Assembly (NCBI GenBank): GCA_965226155.1
Contig: OZ245331.1
Location: 1,736,001 to 1,800,000, forward strand
DNA length: 64,000 nucleotides
DNA from: G965226155 sp965226155
Lineage (GTDB): Bacteria > Pseudomonadota > Gammaproteobacteria > Eutrophobiales > Eutrophobiaceae
Reading direction: 5' to 3'
Within the stretch, counting starts at the first letter, position 1; each line of letters starts with the position of its first letter. This document shows, one piece after another, positions 8,926 to 16,934 of the stretch. The notes beneath the pieces are model-generated. The model was not told where the DNA came from and made no database searches. It saw only the letters and a program-made list of their open reading frames with translations. A program made the position numbers and the translations under genes.

Positions 8926-10187
8926 GGCTTGATATGGGCAATTTGATCTTCGAGAATCGGCATTGTGGGATGTGATGCTGTATCAATGTCGAACTTCATC
9001 ATGCAATAAAAATCTGGAATGTCATCATCACCCTGTCCAATTTGTAAAATATTATTATAAAGATTTCTAAAATTCTGATTATTCAGACTAAATGCATTTA
9101 CAATACCTTCGACACCTTGTGTCTCGACGCCACAAGCGATAATAATTTTCTTTTCCTTGTAAAATGGATTTTGACATCGGGCAAATACTCCATAATCGGA
9201 AATTACTCTTTTATTTCTAAATTTACTGTTATATTTAGCGCCATTGCTTTTAATAATCAATGGTGTATCAATACCACCTCTATCCGTCAAATCAAAGCTA
9301 AATGGCATGCGTTGAAGTAGTTGTTTGGTCACAGAATTGTGACACGGCCCACCAATTGCGACGATATGATTATTGTAATCACCATGAAACCCATTACAGT
9401 CAGTGCGGATGATATTATCGGCATGTCCAGATGCAGCAAGTCTATGCATTGCTTCAAACATACCATTGACATCACTGATCTGCATTGAATCTGCAGCCTC
9501 GTCGCCTTCACTAGCAGGGATTATGCCACTGACTAAGCGTATCGTTTCATTCGTATTACTTGATAGCCGCCAGATCGAATCCACTTCAGTTTTGGTAACC
9601 ATATCTATTACAGACTGGTTCATGTCAGAACTGGAATCTATAAAAAGGCCGTGCTGACCAGGCAAACCCTTTAATGGAAAAGTGGCCACAGGACCCCCAC
9701 TGTATTTAATTGCATCTGCAAAATTATCTGTAAAGCCAATTGTATTGTTTTGGACAAACTTTTCCATGCGAAAAAGTTTATCAACGGCAGTGCCTTGCGG
9801 GTCATTTTCAAAATAAACTACGTCACCAGAATTTAAAATTATACGAACTTCGATATGCTCGTTCGTAGTGGAAGATTTATTTGATTTATCTATGTTGGAA
9901 ATGATCAGCCTTGCCTTATCAAGAAGATCCTTTGGATCATTGTCATCATCTTTAACGGAAACTAGTACAGCATCACCTAGATACTTACTAACGTTGAAAG
10001 GTTGAATCACACTTTTAACAATATTGTAGAAAAGCTTCAGTCGTGGCACCCACACCATTTCATGTTGTCGACTTTTGAATGTTGTAGAATCCACCAGATC
10101 AACCAATAGCAAATGCGCCAGTGTTTTTTCTTTACTAAATTGTTTCTTGAGTAAATCTGCTTTTTCAATTATCTCATCGAGATCCAT
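8919..10187 (-). CDS. Class III nucleotide cyclase homology domain fused to an uncharacterised C-terminal domain
   Basis: 422 residues. The N-terminal about 180 residues match a class III adenylate/guanylate cyclase domain: a first metal-binding Asp in LLLVDLVDST (Asp30, with Asp33 nearby), a second in KYLGDAVLVS (Asp72), and a later ILNSGDVVYF strand where cyclases have an H/N-x-G loop. The remaining about 200 residues form a different domain with the signatures AIGGPCHN and DYGVFARCQNPF, then KKIIIACGVETQG, which I have seen only in uncharacterised bacterial and archaeal proteins. The product (cAMP, cGMP, cCMP or cUMP) cannot be told from the sequence. It overlaps genes on both sides (13 and 7 bases). 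No TIR or membrane Pycsar effector is adjacent, so standard Pycsar is not supported. Confidence 0.75.
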   Translation of the reverse strand: MDLDEIIEKADLLKKQFSKEKTLAHLLLVDLVDSTTFKSRQHEMVWVPRLKLFYNIVKSVIQPFNVSKYLGDAVLVSVKDDDNDPKDLLDKARLIISNIDKSNKSSTTNEHIEVRIILNSGDVVYFENDPQGTAVDKLFRMEKFVQNNTIGFTDNFADAIKYSGGPVATFPLKGLPGQHGLFIDSSSDMNQSVIDMVTKTEVDSIWRLSSNTNETIRLVSGIIPASEGDEAADSMQISDVNGMFEAMHRLAASGHADNIIRTDCNGFHGDYNNHIVAIGGPCHNSVTKQLLQRMPFSFDLTDRGGIDTPLIIKSNGAKYNSKFRNKRVISDYGVFARCQNPFYKEKKIIIACGVETQGVEGIVNAFSLNNQNFRNLYNNILQIGQGDDDIPDFYCMMKFDIDTASHPTMPILEDQIAHIKPC

Positions 10188-10776
10188 ATCTTTTTCCTGG
10201 AGGGATATCTTCGCGCACTACCGCATTGGGACGGATTCGGGCTTTTCTGCCAATTGATACGTTACCTATAATAACTGCACCCCAACCGACAATCACATCA
10301 TCCTCGAGCAGGGGCCCAGGTTCATCAATCTCATCATAGTTATCAATATTAGGTTTGGAATATTTATGGATCAACGAACCAAAAATATGGCAATGTTTTC
10401 CTACTTTAGTATTATCAGCGATAAATCCTGCAATAATGCACTTCTCACCAATCACAATATCATCGTGAATTTGTGCTCCATAATAGATCCTTGAATAGCT
10501 GCCAATATGTGTGCGTGACCCAACCATACAACGTTCACCCACTTCAATATTGTTATCTAAATGTGCGCCTTCATAGATAAGCGCCCAAGGGTGGATTTGA
10601 CAGTTTGCGCCAATTTTGACGATACGATCACTTTCTGATTCAAACGTATCTGGATAGGCGTTCGGATAACCAATGATCGAATAATCTTCGATTCGTGTTT
10701 TCTCGCCAATTTCACAGGACCCGAGTGTTTTAACTGAATCAGCAAGAGAAGCGGATGGCGAGATACTATTTGCCAT
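10174..10776 (-). CDS. Hexapeptide-repeat (left-handed beta-helix) transferase-like protein
   Basis: 200 residues built almost wholly of [LIV]-G-x4 hexapeptide repeats (for example IGEKTRIEDYSIIG, VGERCMVGSRTHIG, IGEKCIIAGFIADN), ending in a GWGAVIIGNVSIGRKARI turn and a short PNAVVRED tail. This is the fold of sugar O- and N-acetyltransferases and of UDP-sugar acyltransferases such as WbpD, usually trimeric and acting on nucleotide sugars with acetyl- or acyl-CoA. It overlaps the upstream hydrolase by 11 bases and the downstream cyclase by 14. Together with GT2 and the divergent epimerase it hints at a modified sugar, while the hydrolase and cyclase remain unexplained. Confidence 0.85.
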   Translation of the reverse strand: MANSISPSASLADSVKTLGSCEIGEKTRIEDYSIIGYPNAYPDTFESESDRIVKIGANCQIHPWALIYEGAHLDNNIEVGERCMVGSRTHIGSYSRIYYGAQIHDDIVIGEKCIIAGFIADNTKVGKHCHIFGSLIHKYSKPNIDNYDEIDEPGPLLEDDVIVGWGAVIIGNVSIGRKARIRPNAVVREDIPPGKRYGSR

Positions 10777-11527
10777 TTAACCAATCAATTGTCTCTATCA
10801 TAGCTTCTTCGAGTTTGTGATCAAAACCATGATCAACGCCAGCCAGTACAGACAGTTTCACATTTTTATTATTTTTAGCGTAATTGATTGCATCATTGAC
10901 AGGAACCAATGTGTCTGCATCACCGTGTATGATTAGAAGCGGAGTTTGATCTGGCCATTTGTAATGTTCAGGGTGTAATACCATCATTTCCTGAGTCATG
11001 ATGGCCGAAATATCAAATTGCGTATCTGGTATATGAGTATTTCTTCTTTCCGATAATTCTAATAGGGTTTGTTGGTTAAAAAATTCATGACCCCATTCAA
11101 CTTTTGATTCGATGAAAGTATTCCAATAGCTAATGACCGGGTTCCAGAAGACCACTTTTTTAAAACACTTTAGTTTATATGCAGAAAAAGACAATAAGGC
11201 GATACTGGCACCAAAACTGGTTGCTACATGGAATAAGGATGTATAATTCTGATTTTGCGCCCACCCTACAACGGCCATTAAATCTAACATTTCTCCAGCG
11301 ATTGTCGCATCTGTTGGTTTCCAATCAGATTCGCCATGGCCTCGAAAATCAAAACAGAGTGCATCATAACTGGCTGGAAGTTTGTCAAAAAAATTGGGGT
11401 ATATACCTTCCTCTGTTTTTTCTGAAGTTATTCCATGCGATGCTACAATGAGGTTGGTCCCCCCTCGTTTATAATAGTTAACAGGAATACTATGATTATC
11501 CGCAGATTTTAGTTTGAATGCTTCCAA
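10766..11527 (-). CDS. Alpha/beta hydrolase
   Basis: 253-residue serine hydrolase fold, first gene of the leftward overlapping operon. The oxyanion-side HGI motif lies at about 31-33 and DFRGHGES at 60-67; the nucleophile elbow is ATSFGAS with Ser104, the acid Asp203 or Asp205 (HGDADTLVP), and the base His233 (DHGFDH). No signal peptide. Nearest broad relatives are esterases, acyl-peptidases and thioesterases of the Hydrolase_4 type. A thioesterase or esterase could remove an acyl group installed by the neighbouring hexapeptide transferase, but that is inference. The 119-base gap to the divergent epimerase is the only space for an operon promoter. Confidence 0.85.
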   Translation of the reverse strand: MEAFKLKSADNHSIPVNYYKRGGTNLIVASHGITSEKTEEGIYPNFFDKLPASYDALCFDFRGHGESDWKPTDATIAGEMLDLMAVVGWAQNQNYTSLFHVATSFGASIALLSFSAYKLKCFKKVVFWNPVISYWNTFIESKVEWGHEFFNQQTLLELSERRNTHIPDTQFDISAIMTQEMMVLHPEHYKWPDQTPLLIIHGDADTLVPVNDAINYAKNNKNVKLSVLAGVDHGFDHKLEEAMIETIDWLNGK

Positions 11528-11646
11528 TTGTTAACTCCATTTGAAATTAGTCTATGTATAATAATTTGGTATTAGGAATAATCTTACACACAAAAACCCG
11601 TAATTTAAAACTATGTAGTTGACTATAAATATATATTATTAAATGT

Positions 11647-12555
11647 ATGAAAATATTGATTACCGGCGGTGCCGGATTTATTGGTTCGCATTTTGTCGCT
11701 AATTATCAAGGAAGGGCGAACGTAGTTGTTTTTGACAATTTATTAACTGGCAACTTAGACAATCTAAAAGGTTTGAGCTATGAACTCGTGCATGCATCGG
11801 TATGCGATTATCAAGCACTTGAGAGCGCCCTTACAAATGCGAATGTCGTTTACCATTTTGCTGGCTTAACGTCAGTGTGTGAATCATTCGACTATCCGCT
11901 AGAGTACTATAAAATTAACGTGAAGGGGACAGAAAAAGTACTCAAAGCTGCACATAAAAATAAAGTTAAGAAAATTATCTTTGCTTCATCTGCGGCAGTT
12001 TACAGTGAATCAGACATAAAACCACAACGTGAAGATTCGCCATTAGCGGCAAATTCACCATATGGTTTCTCAAAAGTAAAGGCGGAATCCGTATGTCATC
12101 AATTCAATATGAAACATGGATTGTCAATAGCAGTGATGCGAATCTTCAATGTATATGGTGATAGACTACAAGCACATAAAAAATCATCATCAGTTATTCC
12201 AGTGTTTATTTCACATGCTGTACAAAATAAAGATTTGTTTGTGCATGGTAATGGGCAGCAAACTAGAGACTTTATCTCTATTAGAGATCTTGTTTCTGGA
12301 GTATCGAAATTAACTGAGTCCCTAATCGGATTTAATATTTATAATATAGGAACCGGAGTGGAGACTCAGATTGTGAATTTGGCAAATATGATTGTAAAAT
12401 TGACTGACTCGAATTCAAAAATTTATATTGATGAAAATCAGAATTTAACAAGGAATATCAGTAGGTCTGTTGCACGTTTAGATAAGATTAGTGCTCATGG
12501 ATGGATGCCGAAAGTTCCATTACATGATGGATTACTCTGTATAATAGATAATTAG
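11647..12555 (+). CDS. NAD-dependent sugar-nucleotide epimerase/dehydratase (SDR family)
   Basis: 302 residues, extended short-chain dehydrogenase fold: Rossmann motif TGGAGFIG at 6-13, FDNLLTGN segment, SSAAVY before the catalytic Tyr139-x3-Lys143 (SPYGFSKVKAE), and a substrate loop RIFNVYGDR. This pattern fits the GalE/WbpP group of UDP-hexose 4-epimerases and related dehydratases; I cannot pick the substrate. It faces away from the hydrolase/cyclase operon and shares its 119-bp intergenic region, so divergent control is possible. It is AT-rich like the operon, consistent with one acquired block. Confidence 0.88.
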   Translation: MKILITGGAGFIGSHFVANYQGRANVVVFDNLLTGNLDNLKGLSYELVHASVCDYQALESALTNANVVYHFAGLTSVCESFDYPLEYYKINVKGTEKVLKAAHKNKVKKIIFASSAAVYSESDIKPQREDSPLAANSPYGFSKVKAESVCHQFNMKHGLSIAVMRIFNVYGDRLQAHKKSSSVIPVFISHAVQNKDLFVHGNGQQTRDFISIRDLVSGVSKLTESLIGFNIYNIGTGVETQIVNLANMIVKLTDSNSKIYIDENQNLTRNISRSVARLDKISAHGWMPKVPLHDGLLCIIDN

Positions 12556-12686
12556 ATGTAATATTAAGTTGTCATTGTAAAAATTTTATACTCAAGCAGA
12601 TTAAAAGTATACGTAGTTATTCATACTACTTGATCGCATATAAACTATCGATCCTTCGATTAATTAGTAGCATTGAGGAGAGATCC

Positions 12687-13171
12687 ATGTATCCAGCAGG
12701 AACTGTACTTAAATTAGATAACGGTACTTTTTCCACCATGGGATTGCTGATGGATTAGGTAATGTTGTTCATAATTCAAAAAAATATTTAAAAGTTGTAG
12801 TTGAGTCATATGATAAATATTCTGAAGGAAAAGAAATAATTGTCAGTGAAATAACAAATGACAATCCTTATCAAGCTGCAATTAGGGCTCAGCATTATAT
12901 AAGAATGCCTTATAACATAATTAAGTCAAACTGTGAGCATTTTGCTAGGCTATGTCACGGACTTGAAGTAGAAAGCACATAAATACAACAATATTTTCTC
13001 ATTGCATTAGGAGCAAGTGCGGCGGTTAAAAGTAGTAATGTAATAATACAAGCAGATGGAAGTGCTGTTGTTTTAGCAAGTTTGTTAACTCCCACAGAGA
13101 AAAGCCCATTTAAAAACGCAACAGTAACAGCACTTATTGCGGTAGGACTGACAGCACTCGCACGATTATAA
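12687..13171 (+). pseudogene. LRAT/NlpC-P60-like acyltransferase, frameshifted
   Basis: ATG at 12687 (after GAGGAG) reads MYPAGTVLKLDNGTF and is then shifted. Adding one T to the T5 run at 12728-12732 restores FFHHGIADGLGNVVHNS, the catalytic His motif of LRAT-type papain-like proteins, and the frame continues to NCEHFARLCHGL, which holds the catalytic Cys. A TAA at 12980 then ends it; beyond that codon the same frame stays open for 62 codons with an alanine-rich hydrophobic end (stop at 13169), as expected for an LRAT protein with a C-terminal membrane segment. So two lesions separate this from a full gene of about 160 residues. LRAT-like enzymes in bacteria are thiol acyltransferases or peptidases of uncertain role. 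Confidence 0.7.
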
Positions 13172-13276
13172 TTATATATTGAAAAACAGAGCTATAATTA
13201 GAAATATCCCGGATACTAAAGAAATAATATATTCTCTTTTTTTGCAATAGTATTTATAAACCTTGGAGAATAGCAA

Positions 13277-13576
13277 ATGGCTAAAGATACACAAACTATT
13301 GTTGATGAAATAGCAGCCCATATCCAAGAGGAAGGGAGTGTGCTTACGTCCTGGTATGTCGGAATCACGGAAGATATAGAAGAACGTTTATTCGGTGATC
13401 ATGGAGTACCAAAGAAAAATCATTGGATGATATATCGTGAAGCTATTTCTTCAGACGTTGCTAGAGCAACTGAAAAAGCGCTCCTTGATTGGGGTTGTGA
13501 TGGCGGTGGAGGCGGTGGCGACGATGATGCAGTATTTGTATATGCATACCTCAAAACTGCGATTACAAATCCATAA
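13277..13576 (+). CDS. Small GIY-YIG-like protein
   Basis: 99 residues. The segment SWYVGITEDIEERLFGDHGV resembles the start of a GIY-YIG nuclease fold (W-Y-V-G-I-T with an Arg-Leu nine residues on), then IYREA and a Gly-rich CDGGGGGGDDDAVFVYAY end that I associate with short phage or accessory proteins. The catalytic Glu of true GIY-YIG nucleases is not obvious, so nuclease activity is uncertain. ATG at 13277 follows TTGGAGA. It may form an operon with the DUF3892 gene 24 bases downstream. Confidence 0.6.
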   Translation: MAKDTQTIVDEIAAHIQEEGSVLTSWYVGITEDIEERLFGDHGVPKKNHWMIYREAISSDVARATEKALLDWGCDGGGGGGDDDAVFVYAYLKTAITNP

Positions 13577-13600
13577 TTGTAAGCTTATAGAGGTAAGGCT

Positions 13601-13813
13601 ATGACAAAAATAAAAGGTAATAACGATGGTCTTGGTGGTCGTAATGAAACCTATAGAATAGGGAATAGACCAAGGGTAAAACGAGCCGAAGTTGTTAAGG
13701 AAATCAAACAAGGTAAACATCCTGATGCTCATGTCTATAAAATAAATGAGCGAGAATATGCACGAGACAACCCTGACAATACTAAAAGTGATAATGTAAA
13801 TAGAAATAAATAA
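13601..13813 (+). CDS. DUF3892-type small protein
   Basis: 70 residues of a small conserved family usually annotated DUF3892, recognised from NDGLGGRNETYRIGNR near the start, RAEVVKEIKQGKHPDAH in the middle and KINEREYARDNPD at the end. The family is short, basic, widespread in accessory regions and of unknown function. ATG at 13601 is preceded by AGAGG. Shortly after its stop a fragment of IS3-B and a MITE begin, so nothing more of this unit survives downstream. Confidence 0.75.
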   Translation: MTKIKGNNDGLGGRNETYRIGNRPRVKRAEVVKEIKQGKHPDAHVYKINEREYARDNPDNTKSDNVNRNK

Positions 13814-13823
13814 GCATATTTTG

Positions 13824-13855
13824 TGTCATGCCCCCTAAAGTTGATCCAGATTTAG
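13824..13855 (+). repeat. Relic of IS3-B left end
   Basis: 32 bases matching the subterminal left end of the element at 15630 (TGTCCTGCCCCCTAAACTTG region, then ATCCAGATTTAGG). Three substitutions separate the two stretches. The outermost inverted-repeat bases are missing and the MITE at 13856 abuts it, so it is a broken end rather than an insertion. Confidence 0.7.
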
Positions 13856-13984
13856 GGTACTGTCAAATTAACGTAAATCTCCCCCTCTTTAGTAGTAAAA
13901 AACCGATCTCCCGTTCAACAGTCAATGACTTAGGCCGCTTACCCACGCTGATTTTGGCTTCAAATCAGTTAACTTGTCAGTACC
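13856..13984. repeat. MITE copy A, 129 bp
   Basis: Short non-coding repeat with terminal inverted repeats, left GGTACTGTCAAATTAAC and right (reverse complement) GGTACTGACAAGTTAAC. Two further copies of the same length class lie at 21606-21734 and, inverted, 57993-58122, with about 85-90% identity by eye. No transposase is encoded, so it would need one in trans. No target duplication is obvious at this copy. Confidence 0.8.
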
Positions 13985-14173
13985 CCAAAACATTATATGA
14001 CATGAATAGAATTGGTGATAATTTGATTTGTTTCGATATCTAAATGATGTAGGAATTACACCGCAATGTATTAAACTATTGCTGGGCACATCGAGATGAC
14101 ATTGGGTACCGAGCCCTCTAAGAAAAAACGTATCTAGAATTGATGACACAGTGAATAGATCAGGTATAAAAAC

Positions 14174-15049
14174 ATGGGGGTTGGGGAGGATTTCAAAATA
14201 TTCTGTAGCAACCTAGCTGTTACAAACCGGGATTCAATATCACGTCGCTACAAACTAATTACTCGTAGGTTTAACTTGGAGTTCCGGGACACTGACTCCC
14301 AAACCAATCACAGCATATATGCTGGTTCCTTTGGTAGAGACACTGCAACAGGAAAAACCAGCGATGTAGATATGATATTTTGGCTGCCTGTTTCATACTA
14401 CAATAACTATAGTGAGTATTCCGGCAACGGACAGTCAGCGCTGCTCCAACTTGTAAGAAATGCTCTTCAAAAGACCTATCCTACAACTCAAGTTGGTGCT
14501 GATGGTCAGATCGTGGCCGTCTCCTTCAAAGATGGCATTGCTTTTGAAACGCTGCCTGCATTTGTTAATACGGACAATAGCTTTACATTTCCTGACTCGA
14601 ATGGCGGGGGTTCGTGGAAAACAACGAATCCTCGCCCCGAGATATATGAAATTAATCGTATAGACAAAATATGCGACGGGAACCTTAAAAACCTATGTAA
14701 AATGGCGAGGGCATGGAAGAAGAAATGGGATGTCCCAATCAGCGGATTACTGATCGACACTTTAGCCTACTATTTTATTCGGGATTACGAATATCGTGAT
14801 AAATCGTACCTATACTATGATCTCATGAGTCGGGACTTTTTTGAACATCTGAGAGCGCAGCCTGCAGATAAAAAATACTGGCTATCGCCAGGTGCTAATC
14901 AATATGTATGGCGAAAGGGAATATTTGAACACAAAGCCCTAAGATGCAAGAACATTGCTGACAAGGCATGTGTTTACCAAAGTGACAAATACTGTAGGAC
15001 TGCGCGTCAGAAATGGAGAGATATTTATGGAACAGATTTCCCAGTGTAA
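14174..15049 (+). CDS. CD-NTase-type nucleotidyltransferase (SMODS), CBASS-like
   Basis: 291-residue cyclic oligonucleotide synthase candidate. The nucleotidyltransferase motif GSFGRDTATGKTSDVDM places Gly51-Ser52 and the metal-binding pair Asp64/Asp66; the third acidic residue is probably Glu125 (FETLPAF). The helical C-terminal part (KICDGNLKNLCKMARAWKKK) fits the OAS1-like substrate-binding domain. In CBASS, such enzymes sense infection and make a cyclic di- or trinucleotide. The downstream gene overlaps by 23 bases and encodes a membrane SLATT protein, the expected effector. No Cap2/Cap3 or HORMA/TRIP13 is present, so this would be a minimal two-gene type I arrangement. Confidence 0.85.
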   Translation: MGVGEDFKIFCSNLAVTNRDSISRRYKLITRRFNLEFRDTDSQTNHSIYAGSFGRDTATGKTSDVDMIFWLPVSYYNNYSEYSGNGQSALLQLVRNALQKTYPTTQVGADGQIVAVSFKDGIAFETLPAFVNTDNSFTFPDSNGGGSWKTTNPRPEIYEINRIDKICDGNLKNLCKMARAWKKKWDVPISGLLIDTLAYYFIRDYEYRDKSYLYYDLMSRDFFEHLRAQPADKKYWLSPGANQYVWRKGIFEHKALRCKNIADKACVYQSDKYCRTARQKWRDIYGTDFPV

Positions 15050-15614
15050 CGTTGAAAAGTCTGCTCTAGAATCACAGATCAGGGAATGTTTTGGACGTGT
15101 GGTTTATGCAACCAAGACACACGAAAAAGATGCTGATCTTTGTATGCAGTGGTTAGCCCGAATAAAGTTGTCACAGATTGTCTTGTCCGCATTGATAACA
15201 GGTGGTTTAGTAATAGTACTTGCTGGAGAACAAAACACCAGTCAGATTGCTGCTGTTGTATCTGCAATCATTTCTACTGTATTGCTCATTCTGAATGCAT
15301 ACATTAAAGAAGTAGACCATGGACAGCAGGCTGAGCAACACAAGAAAACCGCCACCGAGTTATGGAATATCCGCGAGTCCTATCTCTCTATACTTACCGA
15401 TCTTCAAGCAGTAGAAGTAGATATAGACCTGGTTCGGAAGAAACGAGATGAACTGCAGAATGAGCTAACCGGAATTTACTCGTCAGCACCACGAACGACT
15501 CCCAAGGCTTACAAACATGCAAGTCAGGGGCTAAAAATGCGTGAAGAAATGACATTTTCAGACGAAGAAATAGACAAATTCTTACCCGAGACGCTGCGAA
15601 AAAAATCTAAATAA
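15027..15614 (+). CDS. SLATT-domain two-TM membrane effector
   Basis: 195 residues from the ATG at 15027; a longer in-frame extension to 14955 would overlap the CD-NTase further and is unlikely. Two membrane spans (about 51-66 and 73-91) are joined by a short AGEQNTS loop and followed by a long helical region (EQHKKTATELWNIRESYLSIL, about 105-160) and a polar tail, which is the SLATT (SMODS and SLOG-associating two-TM) layout. In the proposed role, cyclic nucleotide from the adjacent CD-NTase triggers membrane pore formation. The IS3-B element starts 15 bases after its stop, so a third gene could have been lost. Confidence 0.82.
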   Translation: MEQISQCNVEKSALESQIRECFGRVVYATKTHEKDADLCMQWLARIKLSQIVLSALITGGLVIVLAGEQNTSQIAAVVSAIISTVLLILNAYIKEVDHGQQAEQHKKTATELWNIRESYLSILTDLQAVEVDIDLVRKKRDELQNELTGIYSSAPRTTPKAYKHASQGLKMREEMTFSDEEIDKFLPETLRKKSK

Positions 15615-15722
15615 GAGATTGTCAAGCCCTGTCAAGCCACCTGGGTATGTTGTCCTGCCCCCTAAACTTGATCCAGATTTAGGTGTAAAACGCTCATAAG
15701 GGGTTAGAATCAGGGGGCCATC

Positions 15723-16007
15723 ATGCGCAAGCGATTCAGTGAATCGGAGATCATCAGCTTACTGCGAGCGATCGAGGTCAAGATCAGTGGAGGCATGGGT
15801 ACGGAGGAGGCCTGCCGCAGTCTCGGAGTCGGTGATAAAAGCTACTATCGATGGCGCAAGCTGTATGGCAGCATGGGTCGTACTGAAATCAAGTGTTGCA
15901 AGGACATGGAGAAAGAGAACCAGCGCTTATGCAGGATCGTGTCGGATCTTGAGCTGGACAAGAGCATTCTGAAGGAAGCCCTGGATTTTTTAGGGCACAG
16001 GGGCTAA
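15723..16007 (+). CDS. IS3-B transposase OrfA
   Basis: 94-residue helix-turn-helix protein: RFSESEIISLLRAIEV, then EEACRSLGVGDKSYYRW as the HTH and a coiled coil (KDMEKENQRLCRIVSDLELDK). It belongs to the same broad OrfA type as the IS407/IS51 group. A run of six T at 15986-15991 near its end is a plausible -1 slip site that would fuse it to OrfB, as is usual in IS3 elements. Confidence 0.85.
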   Translation: MRKRFSESEIISLLRAIEVKISGGMGTEEACRSLGVGDKSYYRWRKLYGSMGRTEIKCCKDMEKENQRLCRIVSDLELDKSILKEALDFLGHRG

Positions 16008-16864
16008 GGCCGGAACAGGCACGGGATACGGTAATCCACGTTCGCCAGCATCTTTGCAGCAGTGAGCGGCGCACCTGCCAGGTACCCGATCAGCCTCGCA
16101 GTACACAACGCTATGCATCCCGGCGAACGGATGAGGATGCCCTCAGACTCGCCCTCATTCGCCTGGCCAGGCAGTATGGCAGCTCAGGCTATCGCAATAT
16201 CACCGCACTCCTGCAGATAGAGGGCTGGTCCGTCAATCACAAAAAGGTCGAGCGCCTGTATTGCTAAGAAGGGCTGCAGGTGCCAAGACGCCACAAAGCA
16301 CGCAAGCGCTTATATGATCATCAGCATTCCATCATCAGAATGCGTCCCCTGTATCCGAACCACATCTGGAGTGTGGACTTTGTTCATGACCGGCTGTTCC
16401 GGGGACGCCGCTACAGGATGCTCACCGTCATTGATGAGTACACGCGCCAGTGTATGACAGTGCATGCACAGTTTCAGCTGACTTCACAGGAAGTACTGGA
16501 GACCTTGAGCGAGTGCTTTGTTCGTTACGGGAAACCAGAATATATTCGCAGTGATAATGGAAGTGAGTTCAAGGCTAGACTGCTGCAGGAATGGCTACGA
16601 ACCGTCCAAGTCAAGCCTATCTATATCTACCCAGGCAGTCCCTGGGAAAACGGATACAACGAACGGTTCAACGGCACGCTCCGACATGAAGTGCTGGATA
16701 CGGAAGCTTTTTACTCATTGGCCGAAGCACAGTCCGTGATTGCACAATGGATCCATCAATATAACCACATCAGGCCTCATCAATCACTGGATAATCGACC
16801 GCCTGTGCCGGGAACCATCGCTCCAGCTCTCTCTCAACACCTGGTACATACCCAGGGGGCTTGA
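15986..16864 (+). pseudogene. IS3-B transposase OrfB, broken by an in-frame stop
   Basis: The -1 frame after the T-run at 15986-15991 reads GLRPEQARDTVIHVRQHL and on through GYRNITALLQIEGWSVNHKKVERLY, then stops at TAA 16265-16267. The same frame resumes with VPRRHKARKR (GTG at 16280) and carries the integrase core: WSVDFVHDR (first Asp), RSDNGSEF (second Asp), and NERFNGTLRHEV (Glu). The stop is in a normally conserved YRREGL position, so the full OrfAB cannot be made without suppression. Only the 194-residue C-terminal part could be translated on its own. Confidence 0.85.
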
Positions 16865-16934
16865 CAAGGTTGATCTAAATTATATAATTTTGTAAGATAT
16901 TCTTACCACTAGTAAGAATATGTGAGGTAAAATC

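Larger units (their letters stand above)
15630..16866 (+). mobile_element. IS3-family insertion sequence IS3-B, inactivated
   Basis: 1237-bp element with inverted repeats TGTCAAGCCACCTGGGTATGT (left) and, reverse-complemented at the right, TGTCAAGCCCCCTGGGTATGT. It carries orfA and a stop-interrupted orfB. A partial repeat of the end (GTCAAGCCC) lies directly outside the left end at 15621-15629. No matching target duplication is seen. Solo right-end relics of the same element occur at 33500-33536 and 35003-35044 and a left-end relic at 13824-13855, so it has moved or recombined here several times. Confidence 0.88.

Noticed and set aside
8919..10187. Pycsar system
   Set aside because: A cyclase domain is present but no TIR, membrane or nuclease effector with a cyclic-nucleotide-binding domain is next to it, and the extra C-terminal domain is not a known Pycsar feature.
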